From Veillonella sp. (GTDB taxonomy: Bacteria; Bacillota; Negativicutes; Veillonellales; Veillonellaceae): DNA of 11,816 nucleotides. Below are positions 9,401-11,816 of this stretch, piece after piece. A model generated the notes under the pieces. The model saw only the letters and a program-made list of their open reading frames with translations, had not been told where the DNA came from and did no database searches. The stretch is taken from the NCBI GenBank assembly GCA_022737715.1, contig JAIITD010000043.1, positions 1-11,816 of the forward strand, read 5' to 3'. Positions within the stretch are counted from its first letter, which is position 1. Each line of letters begins with the position of its first letter. Position numbers and translations under genes: made by a program.

Positions 9401-10518
9401 ATATCAAACGTCTTGCTAAAGATACTCGTATCAAAGACGGTACATACACAGTAGATAACAACGGTACTGTTGAATTAACTTATGTTGATGGTGCTGGCAA
9501 CCAAGTGAAAGATGCCTCTGGTAATGCTATTACAGCTAAAATCACAGGTCTTACAACACTTGACTCCACTCGTGTAAATGTAGCAGTTAATGAAACTGGT
9601 TCTGGTAAAGCGGTAGGTTCTAAAGCTGCAGTAAAAGTTACAAAAGGTACAGAATTTGTAGCGGGTGATAACTTAATTGTTGAACGTAAAGCAAATGCAG
9701 GTACTGATGTAGATAACTCTGTTGTATATTCCTTGAATAAGGACTTAAAAGGTATTGAAACTATTAAAAATGGCAATACTACTATTACTTTACACAACAA
9801 TCCAACGACTGCGACAGATCCAACTGCAGTTACTATCACTGGTGGTAATATCAACATGGGCGGTAATCGAATCGTTAATGTAGCACCTGCCAAAGCTGGT
9901 ACTGATGCAGTTAACCTTGATCAATTGAAGGCCGCACGTACACATGTAACATCTAAAGATGGTACAGTAACAGTAACACCTACTGAAGATAAAACAACAG
10001 GTCAAATGACATATGATCTTCACGTAACTCCAGGTCAAAGCCCTGATTTGACTAGAATCACAAACAAAGTTGACCAACTTGGCGAAGAAATCGGTCGTGT
10101 AGGTGCTCAAGGCGCAGCTCTCTCCGCGTTGAAACCTATCCAATACGATCCATTGGAACCAACTCAAATCATGGCTGGTTATGGTAACTACCGTGGTAAC
10201 TCCGCAGTGGCTCTTGGCGTAGCTCATTACAAAAATGAATCTACATTAATCCATGGTGGTGTATCCTGGGCTGGTGGTTCTAGCCACATGATGGCAAACG
10301 CTGGTGTAACTTGGAAAGTTGGTAACCGTGATAGCGAAGCTGCTGTAGCAGATCGTTACCGCAAAGGCCCTATCAGTTCCGCGTATGCAATGCAACAAGA
10401 AATGGCAGCTATGAAAGCTCAAAATGCCGGATTAAAAGGCGAAGTATCTGACTTGAAAGCAGAAAATGAACAAATGAAAGCTCAAATTGCTGCAATGATG
10501 GCAAAATTAGGTTTATAA
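328..10518 (+). CDS. Giant trimeric autotransporter adhesin (YadA-like, type Vc secretion)
   Basis: This 3396-residue protein has the full trimeric autotransporter plan. It is expected to form a homotrimeric fibre anchored in the outer membrane that binds host surfaces or partner bacteria. Domains in order are an ESPR/signal peptide (1-55), a YadA-like head of 14-residue repeats (about 91-520), a neck (525-547), a repetitive stalk (548-3240) with further necks and collagen-like segments, a membrane anchor (about 3241-3332), and a coiled-coil tail (3333-3396). I see no cysteine after Cys15, which is usual for such fibres. Composition is rich in Gly, Thr, Asn, Lys, Asp and Ala, with no LPXTG or S-layer homology domain. 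The frame is intact despite heavy internal repetition. It resembles the large haemagglutinin-like adhesins of Veillonella. The family call is very secure; ligand and exact name are unknown, so no symbol is given. Confidence 0.96.
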   Translation: MNKIFKVVWSKTKECYVVVSEVAKNNGGKKKVLASVLAGLAMVGVAAQMGTPVQADSRYNKSTIVVAPNGLSPAYSSGTYKGSENNDVSYNSIVVGFLNNAYDPSTNGHFIFGANNKATNESTLALGNNNEATGPSSTAIGSGSEATGRNTIAMGNVAKANQIGNLAIGSYAKAQTSGTFMSTVTHAPEEKGYAVALGGYAEATEHSTVAVGAVSKASGFKATAVGAGAQAKGDNSTVVGTASVANSGDSFVGGFKNVTHGDRNVAVGTNNTVAGEDSIGVGSGVIATTGKTIAIGNTMVNPTYPNGRQTIARGKNKLDGSGNPMYGTTDVDNIFALAIGNGAQADGTAKSASGMIAIGQEVTADNNNTVAIGVQTKATGSNALAIGSTAQAIGASSAAFGTQAVANGLGATAFGPGASAGDGSTVADGSTAVGRKSTVTAEGGTGIGWATTVSAKDATAIGHSATANIVGGVALGSNSVTTTAAGVQGYNPATGRTNKYSDQNAAVGTSTLAAVSVGNGTTATRQITGLAAGTDDTDAVNVAQLKNVNLKYAADTGNSDVLLKDGTLKVKGDNDLISTSVVATGADKGAVQITAKVGGTINNTDGKAVKPTTNGIATTDNVADAINNSYWKATAGGNTDGTPSVGNVKPGTQVTYSAGDNLKVKQTIAANGNQEYKYSLNPVLTGITSIANTTTGPKMTFGGNSINITGGSLDMGNNKITNLATGTDDKDAVNVKQLKDTEIHITPGTYTPDSNKKVTLTYENGDNKTIAGKTAVIDLSGLATGGTASTESVVKKAAATGDTNIADVSVAGGKAVNDPGAQYEVSVSKNAVKDAAREAVTVNNGGNTDNPISVTPTQDNTNHNTTYAVTFDGNKAAKQIPLTYKATNGTITTADQTVKLDKGLNFTGGDYTTASVGADGKVTFDVTLGTAPTVTDGKPGVPGQAGAAGKDGIATVKTVVDTINNSGWKANAKANGGNLDGSATATVVKPGNTVNYAAGKNITVKQELETDGAGALTGNQTYTYSLNKDIDLTSAGSVTTGNTKVDNGGVTITAPAGGTTSNVTLTQSGLNNGGNKITNVAEGTNNTDAVNVKQLKENRTEVKAGDNVVVTTAADPTDNHTIYTVNAVTPAVYTTPDGEKLTKDKDGKFHKVGETAEYTGDIITSFENPKAAAGQTTKDGGMIVNNIGSAIKNQNPTMPAGQTATYLDKLKAAADNNSNVKNAAVNVSDLHNTAEALKANELHIRPTASNRTGETVNKNTAGTADEVYKYDATTKSVTLKYNDGTGAGVTGTEAKIDLSDLANQITSGYTFKANATANGGKVDGTATATAVENGGTINYTAGKNLTVKQDIDATNKTHTYTYSLDKDLTNLDKVVVNGKDGQAGKDGVTIVGPQGATGATGIPGTNGIDGKVGISGKDGKDAVSIAGKDGVGTIGLTGPQGPAGTNGKSVDISTENGTQTLVKPEANNNNQSQRIVYVPKDANGNPLKDDAGNTIKREVATMDDGLKFTGNNESTVNKHNLGSLVKVQGEGTKEGTNAAGTKEIQTSDGTKFESAKDNIAVEANNGDTLTVKLNKNLKGLDSVQTKTVELGDYTTPGSTTNITYNPTDKRIEYTTPGTTQTKKVATTDDIWTIQGDGTDVAPVGGKVNVKAGENILITTPTTADGSMTINAVTPAVYTDKNGNKLTKDKDGKFHKPDGTEVQPADVITSIQDAAGNVTGGNSIVNNVGSAIKNAGNAGDSFLTKLDAANTTTPNAAVNVSDLKNTADGLTNKGLRFDANEGNEKTNKLGSKVTVQGTGALSTGKAYADEYNTANIRTKIEQGTDGNTTINVGLAKALKDINSISNGGSSITISDVPAGATTPAVTISGGNLSMGNGTTNNKIVNLAPGTDGTDAVNVKQLKDTELHITPGTYTPGADKKVKLTYTDGNNAVVTGKEAVIDLSGLSTGGTTASSWNVKSSANTTDGGAVADNHNANAQNIADGKSVEFQSGKNLVVKQTNDTANGNATVEFSLSDNITAGKNGANGKDGSVGVTGKDGSSVVINGADGSIGMTGPKGQDGKDGINGRDGANLSMTSAKGEQVLVNRDPAHNADTDKAERIVYVPKDASGNPIQDANGKNIVREVATMDDGLKFTGNNTTIENKQKLGSLVKVQGEGTKEGTTVINTTTGEKEIVLSDGTTKFESAKDNIAVVADGTDTLTVKLNKNIKGLDSVQTKTVVLGDPSVTNGTTNITYNPTEKRIEYVTPDAAGTGTTTNKVANLADELHIQDTTYTIGDTTKRATAAKDEVTLTYKDGNGNEVADKYAIIKGVANSDLSNISDAGKKNITKLGSIVKAGDNVTVSEASDATTGQKTYTVNAVTPAVYTKADGTKVIKRPDGTFTTNLDGSAGNDVPASDVIVSFQDAAGNTTGGNSIVNNVGSAIDKPGTATGNTFLTQLDNAAATTPFAAVNVRDLKTTADALKANERHIAPTSVATGSTENKGGTTVGTENVYKYDATTKKVTLTYNDGKGNAVTDTKAVIDFSALNTGGTGASSWNIASDKVSATEGAVATGSAGTQNIADGKTVTMKAGKNLTVNQSNDGAGNASVAFSLDKNLENLDKVVVNGNDGATGQAGVSIVGPKGANGVDGNDGKVGIAGKDGKDAVSISGKDGVGHIGLQGPKGTPGTPGADGANLDITTDHGTQTLVKPERNNNNQSERIVYVPKDANGNPLKDTDGNDIKREVATMDDGLKFTGNNESTENKQKLGSLVKVQGEGTKESTAVDPATGKKYVVLSDGTTKFESAKDNIAVEADGTDTLTVKLNKNLKGLNSIQLGGNTIQSNGDNITFTTNGGTTKTVATTDQLWTIQANGTDVPAKSGKVNLVAGDHITITPDAANGKMTISATGFGSMDGFNVKTSAESATVGTHAGDTTENIKNGKTVDMQAGKNLVVTQSNDGNGNTTVNYALNKDVNLGTNGSLKTGDTTINNDGFKNGNTTVGGNGMTIKNPTDPTKTVSLTKDGLNNGGNQITNVASGGNVDTNAANIGDIKRLAKDTRIKDGTYTVDNNGTVELTYVDGAGNQVKDASGNAITAKITGLTTLDSTRVNVAVNETGSGKAVGSKAAVKVTKGTEFVAGDNLIVERKANAGTDVDNSVVYSLNKDLKGIETIKNGNTTITLHNNPTTATDPTAVTITGGNINMGGNRIVNVAPAKAGTDAVNLDQLKAARTHVTSKDGTVTVTPTEDKTTGQMTYDLHVTPGQSPDLTRITNKVDQLGEEIGRVGAQGAALSALKPIQYDPLEPTQIMAGYGNYRGNSAVALGVAHYKNESTLIHGGVSWAGGSSHMMANAGVTWKVGNRDSEAAVADRYRKGPISSAYAMQQEMAAMKAQNAGLKGEVSDLKAENEQMKAQIAAMMAKLGL
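598..1899 (+). repeat. YadA-like head: about 20 degenerate 14-residue repeats
   Basis: Residues about 91-524 repeat the pattern [ST]-x-[AV]-[IVL]-G-x-x-x-x-A-x-[GA], for example NTVAIGVQTKATGS and NALAIGSTAQAIGA. These Hep_Hag repeats build the left-handed parallel beta-roll of YadA-type heads, with three chains forming the lollipop tip. The regular spacing is broken by two inserts: residues about 176-192 (nucleotides 853-903) and 301-333 (nucleotides 1228-1326). These should protrude as loops. The head is probably the main adhesive part, but its ligand cannot be read from sequence. Confidence 0.9.
1900..1968 (+). other. Head-stalk neck
   Basis: Residues 525-547 carry GTDDTDAVNVAQLKN, the canonical neck in which the wide head beta-roll narrows into the stalk and chains swap around the trimer axis. 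The DAVNVxQLK core is diagnostic of trimeric autotransporters. Confidence 0.9.
3136..3189 (+). repeat. Short collagen-like insert (6 Gly-X-Y triplets)
   Basis: Residues 937-954 read GKP GVP GQA GAA GKD GIA, six uninterrupted Gly-X-Y triplets with two prolines in the Y position. It lies just before a Trp-initiated stalk domain. The equivalent place before the first copy (around 2130-2190) has no such triplets, so this looks like a local insertion or a remnant of a longer collagen-like segment. Confidence 0.6.
4459..4674 (+). repeat. Collagen-like segment 1
   Basis: Residues 1378-1449 hold about 21 Gly-X-Y triplets in four runs, broken by IV, AVSIA and TI. The longest run has ten triplets and includes GPQ GAT GAT GIP. 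Collagen triple helices need three chains, which a trimeric autotransporter supplies, so the segment could form a rod inside the stalk. Lys-Asp in the X and Y positions (GKD) recurs, a pairing known to stabilise bacterial collagens that lack hydroxyproline. Confidence 0.8.
6382..6537 (+). repeat. Collagen-like segment 2
   Basis: Residues 2019-2070 hold about 16 triplets in two runs, broken by VVIN. The second run is nine uninterrupted triplets, including GMT GPK GQD GKD GIN GRD. It differs most from segments 1 and 3 in order and interruptions, although it sits at the equivalent place in the stalk, between the W/F-type domain and the RIVYVPKD domain. Confidence 0.8.
8137..8343 (+). repeat. Collagen-like segment 3
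   Basis: Residues 2604-2672 hold about 20 triplets in four runs, broken by IV, AVSIS and HI at the same places as in segment 1. The last run includes GPK GTP GTP GAD. Conserved interruptions in segments 1 and 3 suggest duplication of a whole block, and perhaps a structural role for the breaks as hinges. Confidence 0.8.
10048..10323 (+). other. YadA-type outer-membrane anchor
   Basis: Residues 3241-3332 fit the trimeric autotransporter anchor. A helix (LTRITNKVDQLGEEIGRVGA and on to about 3269) would plug the pore. Four amphipathic strands follow, around QIMAGYGNYRG, SAVALGVAHY, STLIHGGVSWAGG and MMANAGVTWKVG. Three chains supply twelve strands to one barrel inserted by the Bam machinery. In most family members the protein ends at the last strand; here it continues for 64 residues. 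Confidence 0.9.
10324..10515 (+). other. Post-anchor C-terminal extension with coiled coil
   Basis: Residues 3333-3396 follow the last barrel strand. After a charged linker (to about 3350), a heptad pattern has core residues M3359, M3362, N3366, L3369, V3373, L3376, N3380, M3383, I3387, M3390 and L3394, with alternating spacing of 3 and 4. The strand topology of the anchor puts this tail in the periplasm. It may help trimerisation or contact a periplasmic or cell-wall component; that role is inference. Confidence 0.85.
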
Positions 10519-10546
10519 TTTGATAGATTAAACTTTCACAGATAAC

Positions 10547-10588
10547 GGGAAGAGGGAACTCGATACCGAGAACCCTCTCGTCCCTTTT
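10547..10588 (+). terminator. Intergenic hairpin, possible terminator or attenuator
   Basis: Arms 10547-10562 and 10567-10584 pair as CTCG with CGAG around the loop ATAC, then GAGGG with CCCTC after a small AA/AA internal loop, then GGGA with TCCC past a bulge. Only four Ts (10585-10588) follow. The strong stem with a weak T-run suggests partial termination, which would make the downstream gene less abundant than the adhesin, or it may protect the 3' end of the adhesin mRNA. Confidence 0.6.
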
Positions 10589-10603
10589 GGTTCGACTAAG
10601 AAA

Positions 10604-10609
10604 AGAGGA
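10604..10609 (+). promoter_or_regulatory. Ribosome binding site of the downstream gene
   Basis: AGAGGA lies six bases before the ATG at 10616, a good Shine-Dalgarno match at good spacing. It fixes the start that gives a typical Sec signal peptide. I see no convincing separate promoter between 10519 and 10603. Confidence 0.75.
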
Positions 10610-10615
10610 ATAGAT

Positions 10616-11419
10616 ATGAAAAAATCTACAATGCTTGCTTTCACAGCAGCAGTATTAATGAGCGCTGCATCCCTTACTGGTCACGCAGCCAGCGCACCTA
10701 CATATGATGATGTATTAATTGTTAAAAACCCTGTAATGACGCCACAACTTGGTTCTGTTGTACTCGTTCCTGTAGCGAGCCCACAAACTGTGGCAGCTGT
10801 TCATGATTATGTGAAAGCTTGGCAAAATGCAGAAATCAACATTGCAAAAGCTAAGGTTAAATACGATGATCATAAACAATTGACGAAATCTGAAAAGGTT
10901 TGGTTGCATTCTTATGACAAACATAACTATGCTGACTATTTCCGCACACATTCCATCGGTCGTGTGCATGGTCAAGAAGTGTTCATGAACTGGAACGGTG
11001 AAAACCGCAACAAAAATGAATACGAATACTTTGATATGCCAAAATACAATGAGCAAGATGGTTTCACTAACAGCTATGGGTACAATGTACTTCGTGGCAT
11101 GGTAGACCAAATCAATGCAGTTATCCAAGAGCAAAAGAAAATCGGCGGTCCTATGACTGACGAAGAAGCACAAGCGTTGGAAGACTCCATTTTGGACATC
11201 ATGGCTCATGACCAAGAACATGTAAACAATGATGAACTTCGTCACTACATGAACGAAACGATTTGGTACGCCGCAAAACAAACGGTGAAAAACAAAGCTA
11301 GCGAAGAACCTCAAGTTGGCGATGACCACGAAGTAGACCTTCGCGCAGCAATGGCTAATCCGCCTGCAGATCAACCTCAATCTCGTAAAGTAAACTTACG
11401 TGATGCTATAGGCAAATAA
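10616..11419 (+). CDS. Exported protein of unknown function, downstream of the adhesin
   Basis: I do not recognise a family for this 267-residue protein. It starts with a clear Sec signal peptide: MKK, a hydrophobic core to about residue 20, and likely cleavage after GHA at 24. There is no lipobox cysteine and no later transmembrane segment, so the mature protein should be periplasmic or secreted. Residues 55-82 and 157-225 look helical. The middle (97-160) is rich in Tyr, Phe, Asn and His. The acidic, proline-containing tail (229-267) looks disordered and ends in two similar motifs, VDLRAAM (240-246) and VNLRDAI (259-265). I see no cysteine. It lies 97 bases after the adhesin stop on the same strand and is probably cotranscribed through the intergenic hairpin. 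Accessory proteins are encoded beside some trimeric autotransporters, such as SadB with SadA and TpgA with AtaA, but I see no sequence resemblance to these. The partner role is inferred from position only. Confidence 0.9.
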   Translation: MKKSTMLAFTAAVLMSAASLTGHAASAPTYDDVLIVKNPVMTPQLGSVVLVPVASPQTVAAVHDYVKAWQNAEINIAKAKVKYDDHKQLTKSEKVWLHSYDKHNYADYFRTHSIGRVHGQEVFMNWNGENRNKNEYEYFDMPKYNEQDGFTNSYGYNVLRGMVDQINAVIQEQKKIGGPMTDEEAQALEDSILDIMAHDQEHVNNDELRHYMNETIWYAAKQTVKNKASEEPQVGDDHEVDLRAAMANPPADQPQSRKVNLRDAIGK

Positions 11420-11447
11420 TCTGGCTAAATACTAAATTATAAATCCC

Positions 11448-11501
11448 TATGGCCCTTATAGGCTCTCTAATCCCACCCCCCTTTCTTCTATAGGGGCCAT
11501 A
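11448..11501. repeat. Inverted repeat after the downstream gene
   Basis: Arms 11448-11461 and 11488-11501 are complementary over 14 bases with one G-T pair (core ATGGCCCTTATAG). The 26-base loop is C- and T-rich, with six consecutive Cs. No T-run follows on either strand, so it is not a standard intrinsic terminator. It may stabilise the mRNA 3' end or be an operator-like site. Confidence 0.6.
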
Positions 11502-11503
11502 AT

Positions 11504-11584
11504 AAAAACGCTCACACTGTGAGAACGGACTTTTGAATTGAACGCAATTTTGAAAGTGCCGTCCCCGCGGTGTGGGCGTTTTTT
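11504..11584 (+). terminator. Long branched intrinsic terminator
   Basis: AAAAACGC followed by TCACACTG (11504-11519) pairs with the matching arm ending GGGCG plus six Ts (11568-11584), an outer stem of at least 11 base pairs with a few G-T pairs. Inside it, CGGACTTTTGAATTG (11526-11540) pairs imperfectly with 11545-11561. A short alternative hairpin, CTCAC-ACT-GTGAG (11511-11523), uses part of the outer left arm. The U-tract and position after the last gene support termination of the two-gene unit. Confidence 0.8.
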
Positions 11585-11816
11585 GGTGCATAGAATATGG
11601 TTCTTAGTGGATCCATGAATTCATGTTGAATGTACGTTGCTTTGGTATAAAAGCATATATTAATAGATATATATTAATAAATCGTAAAATATAGCATTAT
11701 ACAATTTAATATATCGAATTGATAAATACTTTATAAATACAGTATTTTCCTGATTTATCGTGTAATTTCGATTTATGAAATTTATAGAATACTTTCACTG
11801 ATCAGAGGCCTTATTT
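11585..11816. other. AT-rich region with no gene at the window end
   Basis: No credible reading frame is present. The region holds a 12-base palindrome CATGAATTCATG (11614-11625), a possible extended -10 promoter TGGTATAAA (11643-11651) without a well-placed -35 box, two copies of ATATATTAATA (11655-11665 and 11669-11679), and the inverted repeat AAATAC-A-GTATTT (11735-11747). It is probably the regulatory region of a gene starting beyond the window. Confidence 0.5.

Larger units (their letters stand above)
2554..9560 (+). repeat. Recurring stalk domain with HIxP...VTLTYxDG...AxIDLSxL
   Basis: Copies start near 2554, 4054, 6043, 7117, 7723 and 9427. Shared features are a lead-in such as HITPGTYTP or HIRPT, a strand of the type VTLTY or VKLTY, a YxDG turn, and, in most copies, an [AV]-x-IDLS-x-L end. 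The 7117 and 9427 copies diverge in the second half. The domain often follows directly after a neck QLK or a KANE helix, so it is probably a neck-proximal stalk module of these adhesins. Confidence 0.65.
2482..9930 (+). repeat. Internal stalk necks (DAVNVxQLK motif), dispersed
   Basis: Further necks lie at 2482-2544, 3553-3615, 5968-6030 and 9868-9930, with a divergent copy at 9343-9420 that reads NAANIGDIKRL. Related AVNVSDL or AVNVRDL motifs occur near 4000, 5590 and 7665, each followed by a short A-[ED]-[AG]-L helix. Each should mark a change from a beta-rich stalk domain to the next segment of fibre. The last one lies about 120 residues before the anchor helix. Confidence 0.8.

Noticed and set aside
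2346..10227. Many long open frames on the minus strand within the adhesin gene
   Set aside because: They are shadow frames. The repetitive, Gly/Thr/Ala-rich coding strand lacks complementary stop codons, and the translations are low-complexity with no ribosome binding sites.
10519..10548. Separate promoter for the downstream gene (TTGATA at 10520-10525)
   Set aside because: No acceptable -10 box lies 16-18 bases downstream, and the hairpin follows directly, so any transcript would have to pass through it.
10616..10700. Downstream protein as a lipoprotein
   Set aside because: There is no cysteine near the predicted signal cleavage site, so no lipobox is present.
10715..11380. 221-codon minus-strand open frame opposite the downstream gene
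   Set aside because: The plus-strand frame has a signal peptide, a good ribosome binding site and normal composition. The minus frame has none of these.
11406..11591. 61-codon minus-strand open frame over the 3' end
   Set aside because: It covers two RNA hairpin structures and the terminator, so the sequence is explained by them.
17..11776. 11-base inverted match ATAAATCGAAA (17-27) and TTTCGATTTAT (11766-11776) as ends of a mobile element
   Set aside because: A short AT-rich match of this kind is easily due to chance. There is no transposase and no target-site duplication in view.

Overview
The window comes from a low-GC, AT-rich bacterium that uses Shine-Dalgarno sites but has an outer membrane. 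The combination of a giant ESPR/YadA-type trimeric autotransporter with Firmicute-like base composition and ribosome binding sites points to the Negativicutes, most likely Veillonella. This assignment rests on recognising the protein style, not on a database search.

Layout. Positions 1-327 are a very AT-rich upstream region with two candidate sigma-70-type promoters and a ribosome binding site. Positions 328-10518 are one uninterrupted reading frame of 3396 codons for a trimeric autotransporter adhesin. In order it has an ESPR-type extended signal peptide, a head of about 20 YadA-like 14-residue repeats, a neck, and a stalk of about 2700 residues. The stalk is built from a few domain types used again and again, with three long collagen-like Gly-X-Y segments and one short one. 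It ends in a four-strand YadA-type membrane anchor followed by an unusual 64-residue tail with a regular coiled coil. An 81-base gap with a strong GC-rich hairpin leads to a second gene (10616-11419) for a 267-residue exported protein of unknown function. After it come an inverted repeat (11448-11501), a long branched intrinsic terminator (11504-11584), and AT-rich DNA to the window end with no gene.

How the parts may work together. The adhesin should be exported by Sec, trimerise, and insert through the outer membrane so that head and stalk project from the cell, probably mediating attachment or co-aggregation. The coiled coil after the anchor should lie in the periplasm. The downstream exported protein, apparently in the same transcription unit but behind a possible attenuator, is a candidate periplasmic partner, by analogy with accessory proteins encoded next to other trimeric autotransporters. 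That link is inference from gene order. The most interesting points are the post-anchor coiled coil, the collagen-like stalk segments, a recurring stalk domain I cannot name, and the unassigned partner gene.
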